This document shows, piece by piece, positions 48,009-59,200 of a stretch of DNA of 64,000 nt (the first letter of the stretch is position 1; each line of letters opens with the position of its first letter). Origin of the DNA: Sistotremastrum niveocremeum HHB9708 (lineage: Eukaryota > Basidiomycota > Agaricomycetes > Sistotremastrales > Sistotremastraceae); NCBI GenBank assembly GCA_001630475.1, contig KV419396.1, forward strand, positions 186,001 through 250,000. Direction: 5' to 3'. The notes under the pieces are model-generated. The model saw only the letters and a program-made list of their open reading frames with translations. It was not told where the DNA came from and did not search any database. The position numbers were made by a program, and so were the translations under genes.

Positions 48009-48590
48009 CTAGAGTGAGCTAGTGCCCCGTGGCGTCACTTTTGGCTCCCATGCATTGATCTTGGGTACGGTAGTGTTGTAGGTTTTGAACGCGCCCCGGG
48101 TTCCAGTCAGATTCTCCACATGTGGCTAATCAAGGAACGGTCAGTGAATGTCCAAGTTCTTCGATGGGGGTTACATACGGCTTTCCAATGTGGTGTTACG
48201 TTCTGGACGATGGGGTCTTCGGTGGGAGGGTCCAGACGAATATGCGATAACCAGGAATGCCATGTTGGAGGGACCTGTGTTCCATTGTATTCGTGCTAAA
48301 ACGCTGCCTCAGATCGGCATTCTGTCGTGTGGAATGGAGATTTACTTGAGCATAATCGACCCATCTATGTCGACCAGGTATTTCCTCTTCTGCGTTCATG
48401 TTCTCGAAATATCGGTTCCCGAACCTGGATAGAGTTAGACGGTAATCGACAGAACCAGCGGAGCGACCACGCACTCATCCATCCCAACGAATCTGCCTGA
48501 TTTGGCATCACCGATGTACTGCATTTGCCTAAACCATTCCCGCAAGCCAACACGGCGCATACTACGGATTGTTCGAAGGAGTGACACCAT
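48009..48590 (-). CDS. NDUFA12: Mitochondrial complex I subunit NDUFA12 (B17.2)
   Basis: NDUFA12/B17.2 is an accessory subunit on the matrix arm of respiratory complex I. Read with introns, the protein starts MVSLLRTIRSMRRVGLREWF and runs through QMQYIGDAKSGRFVGMDEFG and NRYFENMNAEEEIPGRHRW. The signature VDYAQHEYNGTQVPPTWHSW follows, then LSHIRLDPPTEDPIVQNVTP. The C terminus, PHVENLTGTRGAFKTYNTTV and PKINAWEPKVTPRGTSSL, is the strongest match. There are four exons; introns lie near 48430-48477, 48287-48333 and 48130-48179. The ATG at 48590 fits the family start. The order of motifs and the length, about 145 residues, leave little doubt. The gene is convergent with L2HGDH. Confidence 0.87.
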
Positions 48591-48832
48591 GCTAGTCGGC
48601 CACCAAGAGAGTTACATCCGATTAGCGCTCAGTTCCGAGGCTCGTTCATCCTTAGCCGAAAATGCCTTGGGAAATGCACGAGCTTTATACGCAATTCGAA
48701 CTCGTCTCTCCGATGCATTGTCTAGTGCTATCAGGATATTTCATTCGCGACTATATAGTACCCAAATATTACTAGTAATACACTCATACTATTGATACAT
48801 TGGCATGTTCTGGCACTTCTGGAAGTTCTTGA
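48591..48832. other. Spacer between PHO81 and NDUFA12
   Basis: About 240 bases separate the PHO81 stop codon from the NDUFA12 start codon on the same strand. This should be the NDUFA12 promoter and the PHO81 3' untranslated region. Nothing else is visible. Confidence 0.4.
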
Positions 48833-51800
48833 TCATATCGTCAGTCTCGCACCGAAATCAAAATACGAAAGCACGCCATCGCGAAGAACAGCATCCACTC
48901 CACCCGACGGTGATCTTGCCACATTTTCAAGAATACTGAGATGTTCCCTGGCACCAAAGGCCGAAAGCATTACACCAGTATCTTTCACGGCCTGGACCAA
49001 TGCGGGTACTTGTACCTATTGGCCGTAGGTTAGCTCCGGATGCCTTAGTGCTTGAGCGAAATCTCACAGCAAGCTCTGCAGTAATACATAGGCCCAATAT
49101 GTTGTTAGCTTTCAGGAAGGCGATTGCAGCTGATATACTGCGACATTTCAAGTCTGTTTCAGGCACCCATAATCCAGGATAAGTATCTCGTTGAGGTTCA
49201 ATACCACAGAACGACATAAACACGACAGGATCTAAAGATTCATTAATATGTTAACCCTGAATTTTGGATGCAACCTTACAGTTTGGTTGCTTCCAATTAA
49301 CTGCTGCAACGACGTCAGGCATAAATGAAGAGAAAATGATTTTTCGCCTTGGCGTGGATATATTCGACCCTAGAGAATCGCTTTGGATCCCGGAGGCTCT
49401 GTAAAGCGTTTCAAGGACACTGTCCACGAAGACGTTCAGCTTATGGCTATTCCCCAGAGAAAGTTTCTCCTTCATTGCTGACGAGGGGAACGCCAGCTCG
49501 ATATTGAGACCAACTTCAATTGGAAGTGCCTTGTAAAAAAAGTATGAAAAGGGTCCATCTGAATCAAAAGAGTATAGTTCACCTCAAGTAAGGACTCCAG
49601 GCTGATCATAGATTGGGAAATCAATCTGCTAAGCTCGGTAGCCGGGGTCGCTCGCAATTGAGCTGGAAGTTGATCTCTTCCCTTCGCCCGGGATATTGAT
49701 TTAAATTGAGCCAAGCTCACATCTGCAACCCCGACATCGATTTCCGAGACAGGGATATGCCATTGTCCGTAAACTACGGGTACGCAATCGCGAGTGACTT
49801 GGACAATGACGTTGACATGGTCCCCTGTTAGGGAGGATGTGGTAATGGGATTTCCATGTTGACTCGGTACCATCGTCCTCAACGAAGGTGAAGCTTGAGT
49901 TGAGCCAAGCCCTGGTCGAGAATGCTGATTGGGAACTGGTTTTGTCGACCCACCGAACGGAGCTGCTGTCGAACGCCAATACGTGTCGATTGCTCCGCTA
50001 TATCCAAGGGACACCCCAGGGAATGCAGAGATTATGCACACCTCAAAAGCTGCCTAGACGAATGAATAGTATCAGCGTCCGACGATCAGCGAATTTGAAC
50101 AACATACCTCTCCAATTACATGAAGCTGATGATCAATCACGGGGGCGACGTATCTACCCCTAGTCTTGATTCCCTTGAAAGCAGAAGGAAGAAGAATTGC
50201 TCGGCCAATAGGCTTTGCTCCGAGAGAGGGATATATAGAGAGTCGAAGAGTGAGATCGTCCAGACTTTGCACTTGAAAAACGAAATCGTCAAGGTCATCC
50301 TTAAGAGGAAGCGTGATCGTATATGGTGCAGCCACGATGTCCGGGTTTGCCGTGATAACTAACTTCACAGAGGGTTCGGCATCAGGGAAATCCTGGCCAG
50401 AAAATCCAGCGATCTGAGGAATAAGCCGGAAAGGGGAGTCTGTTCCATCCTGTTTACGGACTGATGGGTGGCCAAGGGAAACTTGGATTAAGTAGGTTTT
50501 ATCTAGATAGTTATGGCCGTATACGCGGAAGGGCATAATGGGAGGTGGAAGGGATAGTGATGGAATCATGTCAACATCTCCTTCTGATCCCAGCTCTAGA
50601 TCTGACAGAGGAGAAAGCGAAGTGATGCTCCGAGACTGAGACGTCCCAGCAAGAGACGATGGGGACCGAGTTGTAGCATTCAAAATCAAGGCAAGGGCGT
50701 TGAGATGACCATACCACACGGCGTAGAAAGCAGGGGAACGTCCCGATTCATCCAACGTGTTGGGATTGGCACCACCTTCTAACAAAAGACGGACACACTC
50801 AACGTGTCCATATCGAGCGGCATGAAAAAGAGGCGTCCATTCATTGTACTTGTCCGGCACATCAAATCCGGGTTCCCTGGCGAGCAAAGCACAGACATTG
50901 ACATGGCCCTCACGGGCGGCCAGATGGATCGGATACTCGCCATTGGTATTCGTTTCGCAAACGCAACCGTGTTTCAGAAGAAGGAGCGCGACATCAACGT
51001 GTCCATATTGACAGGCGAGGGAGAGGGGCCTCAGATTAGGAGAGGAAGTGACATCGACGTCCTTATCAAGAAGCGCTCTAACACATTCAGCATGTCCTCC
51101 GATAGTGGCGTATATCAAGGGAGAGTAGTTATCCACATCGACTGTCGAACGAGGAACTCCGACATCGAGGAGTCGGCGGCACACGGAGTCGTGTCCATGC
51201 ATGGCAGCATAATGCAACGCAGAACGACCATAAACGTCATTCCTGTCGATTGGAACACCCCGTTCTAAACAGAGGTTGACAAGTCGCAATTCGCCGGCTT
51301 TAGCAGCTTCGTGGAGGCAAGTTCTTCCATTGATGTCGTCAACAAAGCGAAAGTCGAAAGGAGGGGACAGCATGATGAGATCCGCTAGATCAGGTTTTGC
51401 TTCAATCGCTGCCTTCCATAGGATCCGGATCACTTGTGTACGATTATTCTGTTGGGACGCTAGGGCAGCAGCGTGCGCTATGCAATTTTGTATCGAGGGC
51501 CCGTCACTTGCTGCCACAGCAGTCTGGAGACTGATTTCGAGGTCATGAAACGCATTCCGGTCATTTGTCCTTTCAACAACCATATGCCGACGAAACATAG
51601 CGTCATTGGCAACAAGACCATCTCGATCAATCGTCGAAGAGACATTGGTTAAATCGAGAAGGCAAGCGGCGACCGTGTCTGAAAGTTCCGCAATAAGCTG
51701 TTCCCTCTCGTTATGATTGACCAGACATTCAAGGAATATTTGAGCGCACCTGGCGATTAAAAACGGGTTGGACCTCAACTTGGCGTGCCAGGTAGAGTTC

Positions 51801-52585
51801 TTTGGTGGTGGATTTCGAACGCTTGTCCCATTTCTTTAGAATTTTACGGAAACCTGTCGCATTGATCTCAACAAATTGCTGAAAAGGTTCCGATTAGTAG
51901 ACTTATTTCAGGAGTTGTACACTGGTCACATACTTCTATTTTGCCAAGATCTCTTTGAAGTAACCGGAAACCTTCCTCAACCGCCCTCCACTCCACATGA
52001 TCTCTAGCATTGTCTCGACCTTCGGTGTCGTTAGGCCCAATACGCAGTGCCGCCGCCTTTCTTTTAGATAATAAGGTTTCCAGTCTTAGCTTCACTTCTG
52101 CTTCTTTCTGCAAATAAAACGCATTGATCTATAGCAGCCATTAATCCAGGATCTTTCGTGACAACATTGGCTTCCGACCTTCTCAAGTTCTCGTGCCAGT
52201 TTGAAGAAGAAAGCGACCTTATGTGCTTGAAATGCCGGCCCGCGGTCTTCGTCACTTGTTGTAGAGGAGAGTAATGGCAGTGTTGGCTGTTCTGTCGTGA
52301 CGCTAGACTCCCACAAAGGAGGTTGTGGTCTACTGGACAGTGGCCTCGGAGGAGCTTGCAAGACATCTATAGGGGAGATCGCGGATGGCAACGTGTCTTC
52401 ATCTAGAGTAGGTCTGGTCGCGGCAAGCGAAGAAACGATCTTCTTAAGGAACTTGTAGTCGAGATAATATTGTGACCAGCCCGGAATCTGCTGAGACTGG
52501 ATCTGCTTTCCAAACTACGAAGTTGCGAATTTAAACCGTCAATATGTGCAAGCTGTTATTCCAGTTGAAAGGTTCTGACCTTCAT
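48833..52585 (-). CDS. PHO81: PHO81-type phosphate regulator (SPX, ankyrin, GDPD-like)
   Basis: PHO81 (NUC-2 in Neurospora) senses phosphate and inhibits the PHO85-type cyclin kinase when phosphate is scarce. The start ATGAAG splices to give MKFGKQIQSQQIPGWSQYYL and DYKFLKKIV, the start of the SPX domain. SPX resumes after a Pro/Ser-rich insert with FFKLARELEKINAFYLQKEA and DLGKIEQFVEINATGFRKIL, then KKWDKRSK. Ankyrin repeats run from about 51370 to 50660, e.g. NGRTCLHEAAKAGELRLVNL and YGRSALHYAAMHGHDSVCRR. A beta-rich region (YLIQVSLGHPSVRK) follows. The C-terminal GDPD-like domain starts near 49960 and ends LSYFDFGARLTI. The usual GDPD catalytic residues look replaced, as in other PHO81 proteins. 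The big exon runs from about 51770 to 50110. About nine introns are needed. The gene follows PEX12 on the same strand. Confidence 0.88.
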
Positions 52586-52692
52586 GACAGGAGAAGCGCT
52601 TGAGCAGCGCTAACCGAGATCGGCAATGACCACCGGATCTGCCGCCGTATTTCAGTGCTTGGTATTCGAACTCTGTAACTGTTACATTGTTA

Positions 52693-54069
52693 CTATACAA
52701 GTACTTTTCTAAGTTCATACAAGAAACTGGGGCATAGTGTTACAGGACATTTTCCATACTTCTCTACATGTGCGTAGATACACCGATAGCAGAAAACATA
52801 ACCGGTAGGAAGAGCCGTCGCATTGCTGATAGTTTGTTGACATATAGGGCACTGTCCGTATTCGCGCCCATTTACTGCTAAGCCATCGGGATGGGGTAGC
52901 AAGATTTGCGGAGGCGGAATCGATGGCCCAGTAGGCGCAGTTGATAACGACCTGGCCGGAGATGACGGAGAATACCACCATTCGAGGAATTTGATGAAGA
53001 AAATGGCCATGGGGAGAAGGTATTTGAGAGAATCCAATAAGAAACGCGGAGACCGAAGAAAGATCCGTCCAATTCTTGAAAGCATCGTCGTGCGAGCATC
53101 CTTGTTGCTTGCAGTAGAGCCTGCGTTGATAAGGGCGTTCATTTCACGCTATGTCGCAGTAAGTGAATTGCTTCATGCACTATTTTTTCCACATACGTAG
53201 TCGTCGATATTCAAACGTCGAATATCCAGTCTCATCCAACCAAGCCACGGACGGTAGAAGGCCGTCTTGTTGAAAAGATACGCGATGTTGTGAAGTAATA
53301 GCCACCCTTCATACGTCGCGTTGAGCCATGGATATAGAGTCTTGAATGAACGTTTAAATCGGTCGCGGAATGTCTGAGGAGTCAGATGAGCAAAGCAGAG
53401 CATATGAGGGAATTGAAACTTTGCCACCTGTGGTTGAGCTGGCTGATGCCTCGGCGAAGACTCTTCGATAATATCAGAGGCCACGCCTCCTCCGATCGAC
53501 TCAAAGTAGTCCTGTGCTTTGGATTGGATATAAGGTATCGCCACCTGCCATGTCATGAATACAGGTCCAGAACCCTGAACGAAGATCGCGTGCCAGGAAT
53601 GCCAACGACATCCGTATGTCTCGCTCTCGAAGTTTCTCATGCGACGGCACGCCTCTAACGGCTTCCAGTGCTCGTTCTGGCTCGATCAGTGGCTTCCGCC
53701 GTCGTTTCAGACCATAGAAGTTTTCAGCAAAGCTGGCATCTGGCAACCAGGTTAGCCCGAGTCGAAGGCCAAATCCACATGCTCTTACTGTGCTTTCGCA
53801 AATAATGATTTTCCACAAACAACATAATGAACGCATAGAATTCTTCATGCCTATTCACTAGTCGCAATAAATGGCGTGGGTATCGTTGTGCAAACACCTG
53901 AATCGTGAAGCATTGGTTAAAGTGACGGCAACGACTGGTGAGGCGATCAAGTTACCGAGAGAACATATTTGAGAGCTGGCTGTAGTAAATCTCTGAGCTG
54001 TTCCTGAGCAACGAGCTCGAAGATCGACGGTTTTCTGGGGTCACCGCCGACGTCGCTGAAGAACTCCAT
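52693..54069 (-). CDS. PEX12: Peroxin-12, RING ubiquitin ligase subunit
   Basis: PEX12 is one of three RING proteins in the peroxisomal membrane that ubiquitinate the import receptor PEX5 so that it can be recycled. The N terminus reads MEFFSDVGGDPRKPSIFELV, then AQEQLRDLLQPALKYVLSVF and AQRYPRHLLRLVNRHEEFYA. SFAENFYGLKRRRKP is a clear PEX12 signature. Membrane-embedded parts include LNATYEGWLLLHNIAYLFNK and SLKYLLPMAIFFIKFLEWWY. The C-terminal RING, CPICQQTISNATALPTGYVF followed by CYRCIYAHVEKYGKCPVT, lacks some zinc ligands of a canonical RING, as is known for PEX12. Five introns are needed. The ATG at 54069 fits the family start. It is divergent from the UPF0303 gene. Confidence 0.88.
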
Positions 54070-54421
54070 CTGCTCCCGCTTTGCATGTGTTGTCTTCGAC
54101 CCGCAACTCAGCTTTAGGCCTTCGATCAGGACTCGTCCAAGTTCAACGATACCATGAATTTAGTCACCATGCCGGATTGTCAACTCATTGCATGAACGGA
54201 CCAAGGCTTCCTGGATTGAACTTGGAGTCGTGTTATGCTGAACACGCACGAGCATGCCTTGCTGCCCTTGCCAACATATGTATACTGAGCACCAGGGCGT
54301 TGCTTAATTGCCGTTCGGACACTGGGACCGTGGCAAGCCCTCGAGCAGACGTATTGTGCTTTTGCCTCGTGCTTTCCATGCTGATCCTTCCATTGGCCTC
54401 GCTTATTCGGCGTTCTGAAAG
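54070..54421. promoter_or_regulatory. Divergent promoter region of PEX12 and the UPF0303 gene
   Basis: These 350 bases lie between two start codons that face away from each other. No coding exon is visible. If the second ATG of the UPF0303 gene (54497) is used, the shared region would be about 430 bases. Confidence 0.4.
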
Positions 54422-55262
54422 ATGAACTCTGCCAGACACCCCACACGAGGATCTGACCTTATCTATCTCGTCTCTTCATTGCAAAACCACATCACAATGC
54501 TCAGCGATTCTGAACTGGCCACGCAGGCATTGGCTGATGAAGCCAAGTATCGCTTCCAGTCCTTCACTGCGTCTGATGCCGTGACCCTTGGACTCAGTCT
54601 CAGAAAACGATTTCGAGGATCGTCAAGGCATTCAAAACATGGTCGCGGCTTGGTCATCTCCATTCAGACAATTGCAGGGCATCCTCTCTTTGCGTGCACT
54701 GTCAGCGAGTCGATGAACGGCGATGTGGGCTCAGATAGTTGGGAGTGTCTGGAAGCTATGATGAGGGTTGTCAGAAGAACGGGTCATAGCAGTTATTATG
54801 TGGAGAAAGGCCTTGCAGCAGCCGCTAATAGGGGAGCACAACAGTCCAATCTTCCTCTTGAATCCCTCAGCGGCGTGAAAGGTGGAGGTAAGCTTCTGCG
54901 CACAGGCCACCTTTGACGAGATCTTATTTATTTTCTTCAGCGTTTCCGATCTGGTTGGAGGTTGGTAAATCCTGGTGACCATGAGGTGTACATAAATTGA
55001 TTTCCGGGCCAACACAGAACGCCACTTGTTGCCCGATTGCAATAGCTGCCGTTTACGGCGGGTCCTCTGTCGAGGATCATCATGTAAGTACTATTCCTCA
55101 TGTCGTCCTTCCTATTCTGATTGCCTTTGCTAGCTTGTTGTCAATACGTGAGCCAAGTTCTTTCCATCGAAGCGCTTCGTCTCACTGCCGTGCCACAGAA
55201 TCCGGGACTACATCAACAAGATGTTGCGCAATTCAGATCCCACCAGTGCTGGAGCCGAGTAG
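54422..55262 (+). CDS. UPF0303 / haem-degrading-domain protein
   Basis: This small protein belongs to the UPF0303 family within the Haem_degrading (HbpS/DUF336-like) fold, widespread in bacteria and in fungi. Its role in fungi is unknown. The body starts MLSDSELATQALADEAKYRF and continues QSFTASDAVTLGLSLRKRFR. The core is GRGLVISIQTIAGHPLFACT, followed by SDSWECLEAMMRVVRRTGHS and SSYYVEKGLA. The last exons add FPIWLENATCCPIAIAAVYG, GSSVEDHHLVVNTIRDYINK and MLRNSDPTSAGAE. The second ATG at 54497 starts exactly where homology begins. The ATG at 54422 would add about 25 unconserved residues. Three introns near 54889-54940, 54961-55017 and 55084-55134 keep the frame. The gene is convergent with the mitochondrial SSB gene. 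Confidence 0.78.
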
Positions 55263-55436
55263 ACTGCCCTACTTAGATTATCATCATACTGTTCATCCCT
55301 ACTCTGATCTTCCAAATTATGCAGACTCTCCTCGTAAATATAACTGTATTACAATAAGGGAACATAAAGCGAATAGTAAATAATTGGTATCTTATAATGA
55401 GTTGGGGTAGTCAAGAGGATAGACAAACTGTCATCA

Positions 55437-56099
55437 TCACGCATCAGAGGATGCACTCTCATCATTCGGCTTCTTCAGGACGCGAATTGTTTCTATAAAA
55501 TCATTAGTATATTTTGTTTTCAAAGTAAGTGCGACGATGATACCGTGACGGAGAAAGATTTGACGCTGTCCCTCGGGGGAGTCAGGGCTTGCATTGGGAT
55601 CCGGCTCCCGCAATTCATAATTGGCTTCAACATAGACGAGCGACCCTTTGCGGATACTCTTCAAGTAGTTGCTTTGATTGGGCCCGAATGACAGGATGTT
55701 GTGCCAGCTGGATTTGGGTTCTTCACGCACTGGATGGAAATTCAGAGATAGTCTCAGATAACGTGCAGCCCATACGCACCCCCGTCGGCATTTGGAGGAG
55801 GAGGAGAATTGCGCGTAGCCACGACGTAGCTATAGCATGATGTCAGAAAGTCAAAGGCTACGACTCATATATGCGTGACGTACGATACGTATTCTTTATC
55901 ATTTTTCGTCGTGCGCACTTCAGGATCTCTTCCCATTCGTCCAATTAAAACGAGTTTCGCCATAGTTGCAGCGGGAGATGAGCTCGCAAAGGTCTGACCA
56001 TTGCAGAACGAATGATCAAGCGATTGATATTGGACTAAAACACAGACTTACACGAGACCTAGCGTGCGCTATGAGAGTCTGTCGTGCACTGGCCAGCAT
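55437..56099 (-). CDS. RIM1: Mitochondrial single-strand DNA-binding protein (RIM1/SSB)
   Basis: This OB-fold protein binds single-stranded mitochondrial DNA during replication. It begins MLASARQTLIAHARSR, a basic presequence likely to direct it to mitochondria. The OB fold includes MAKLVLIGRMGRDPEVRTTK, NDKEYVSYVVATRNSPPPP, REEPKSSWHNILSFGPNQSN and YLKSIRKGSLVYVEANYELR. These match RIM1/mtSSB over the full domain. The C terminus is acidic (KKPNDESASSDA). Three introns lie near 55730-55779, 55830-55881 and 55990-56052. The start codon at 56099 is 130 bases from the divergent HBS1 start. Confidence 0.83.
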
Positions 56100-56229
56100 A
56101 TTGCAGTGATGATTTGAAGCGCGTCTGCGGCAAAGGACGTCTGGCGTTGTTGGGTCTTGTTTGGTAATAGACTCTGTCAACCGTGACTCCCGATTTGTAC
56201 ACTTAACCCTTGCTCGCTGTATCTTTATC

Positions 56230-59200
56230 ATGTCACGGCATAGATTTGTAAAGAATCTCAATATTCACGGTACCCTCATAAGTCTAAATACATCCGTTTC
56301 TTCCTAATTCTGCCCAAGATGAGCTGGCGGTTGATCGATACGACGAAGAGGATGTGGACGAGATACCACAGATGACTCCGGAACAGCGAGGCATGCTTTC
56401 AGTTCTTCACAGTCGTGGAAGCCATTAACATTTGCGCTCAAAAGTGCAACTCGATTCCGCAAGCGCTGAAGTGCGAAGACTCTTGGGCCCTGAAGACACG
56501 TCCGGGTTCTCAAACGATGACATCAGAGCCGCGGTCTGGGACTCATATTTTGACGTCGAGGAGTCTGTGAAATGGTTATTAGGTACGCTCGTGCACTCCG
56601 AATCCGTTGAAGGGAATGCCGACCATTCGAAGACGAACAAGCAAAGGCTCGAGAACGAGAGGGTGAGTCCGCTTTCATTATTTACTCTCTTTTATTCTCC
56701 TCTTTCCCTTGTACCCCAACTTGCTCGACCGATGCATCCGAAGAGCCAGAGCTCCCGTCTCCCTTGTTACCTGTTCGTCTCCTGCATTGAAGTTGCATTC
56801 ATTTAGTGACGCCTTGATCACCTCTAGGCAACCCTCGTCCGATTTCCTACGAGTCATCAATCTCTTCCCTTCACCGAGATGATGCCTCTGACCGAAGGAG
56901 ACCCTTGGATCACGCATCTGCTAAATACTCCCCCCACGGCGCAAACAATCCGATTGCAAAGCTGGAGTCATTGAGGGCGCCCTCAAGCCCACCCTTATCG
57001 ACGTCCGATAGATCTGATGCCTTAAAACCTACAAAAACTAGCAAATTGGCTACTCTGAGCGCCTCTCGATCTCTGCGGGCTTCCCAAAGCGAAGGTACCA
57101 GGTCTTCGGATTCTTACGAAGACAATTTCGGCATTCCTTTGGGACAGAACGGTTCTCCTCGCTCTAGTATCAGTCGTGGAGGTAATTGTGTGCTGTGCTG
57201 TCCTCCACCAAAAAATCTGACTGGAAACGTATTTTCAGGAAAATCGCCTTCAGATGTCAGAGAGAGCGCGGTTAAACCCCTTCCTGGGGTACCCGCTGCT
57301 GGCATGGAGTCGCATGTCGCGCAGTTCTTTGCAGAAGAACACGATGACGTAGAGTTTGACTCTGAAAGGTTCAACGAGGAAGTGATCGCTGTACCTCGTT
57401 TGTCGACCATCACAGAGAAGACCGAGGCGACTGAAGTGCCTCGGCGATCGAAATTGGCTTCTTTGGCAGCATCGCGTACATCTAATATCAGTGGCAGTCG
57501 TACCCCGAGTGCGACACCAGTCGGTTCCCGTTCACACGGCCCTCCAGCTTTCCGTACTGCTTCACTTTCCTCTCAAATACCCTACGCGCCGTCCTACGCC
57601 AGCACAGTTCCATCCGAACGCTCTCACCAAGGAATGCGACCTGTGTCAGCAACATCCCATCGTCATATTCAAGAAGTCGATGCTTCTCCATCCTTGACCT
57701 CCTTGTCAGGCATGGCACAGAGCTTACCCCAGATTCCTGGATCGAGTGCGCACAGTATAGCTTCCGCTTCACGAAATTCTGCTTCTAGCATAAAAACGAA
57801 ACTTTCGAGTCGGAAAGGAAGTGTTTTGGAGAACGAAGTTGCTTCTGAAACGACCACTTCGCCCACTCCCATTATTCCAGCATCTGCGGCCACTTCCCCG
57901 TCAACGGCTCCTTCTGAGGCTGGAACGACCCGACCATCGTTAAAATTAGCCAATCTGGCTCAAGTTCGTGTCCACCGTGAGCAGCCGCCGAAAGTTTCAA
58001 GCCATTCGAGAACAGTCATGACGAACGAAAAGATTCCTGCCACGACTGGAAACAATAGGTCTCTTACAGTCACAACTGCGATAACTACAACCTTCCAAAC
58101 TCCGCAATCCATAGTTGGTTTGGGCCCTTCTGGTCCCAAACCAGTTGGGAGGTCAAAACTTGCTCAGAGAGTGCGACAAGCTCAGCTGCGTCCGGGTGGC
58201 GCCGAGGCGACAGCGGCTGAAGTGGCAGCAAAGGAGGAACAACATCACCCTCTCTTTCCGCGGTCTGTTGGAAATGTGTCCCACAGAGGATCACCGAGTC
58301 CTTTCGGGGAGCTACTTATCCACGAGACCTCGTCGCTAACATCAAAGCCCTCTGCTACTAGAGGCCTTGATGGAAGAAACAGCCCCATTGTACCCTTGAG
58401 CACCCGTCAATTTGCCTTTGACGTTCCGAGCCCGGATGACTTAGTCCTGAGGGCACGGGCTGGGACTTCAATGGCGCGTTCCTAAGGGCATCCTTTCCAA
58501 GCGCCTGGTTTCTTACCCCGTTCTATTTCGCCTTCCTATATTCCTTTTTATTTTCCCCATCATTCCCAGACTGCAAAACTTACAATAATTATACAGCCGC
58601 ATTAGCTGCAAAAAAGAAGAACAAAATTGGTAAACAACCCGCTAAAGAAGGTCCTTCCAAGAAGGGCACCCCCAGCCAAAGCGGAAATACGACACCAACT
58701 GCCCAATCACGAGCAGCTACACCGACCAAACGAGCAACCAAGACAGAGCTGTCGCGACTAGCAGTATCCAACGCTGCATCGCAACTTCGGCAGCCTCATT
58801 TGAGTGCCGAAGATCCACAGCAGCTGGATATGGCAGCTCTTGGTCTCCAGGATAATGAAATGCGAGTCCCCGAACCTGAATCGCCAAAGATTGCTATTTC
58901 AAAGGAGAAGTTAATGGGCGAGGTTCGTCGGACAATAGAAAAAGAGGCCCTTGAAGGCATCAAATCGCTAAGCATTGTTGTGATCGGTACGTCAATTTCA
59001 TATCACCTGCGTCATTTTGTCAAACACAAGGAGCAGGTCATGTCGATGCTGGAAAATCTACGCTCATGGGCCACCTGTTATACGCCCTTGGTCGAGTTGG
59101 CGACAAGAAAAGGATTGCAAACGAGCGGGCGTCGGAGAAATTAGGGAAAGCTAGCTTCAGTTGGGCTTGGGAATTAGATGGAACGCAAGAAGAACGCGAG

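Noticed and set aside
48502-48795. Plus-strand open frame of 97 codons between NDUFA12 and PHO81
   Set aside because: It lies mostly opposite the first NDUFA12 exon and has no supporting features.
50804-51548. Plus-strand open frames opposite the ankyrin region of PHO81
   Set aside because: The minus strand encodes clear ankyrin repeats; the plus-strand frames have no family features.
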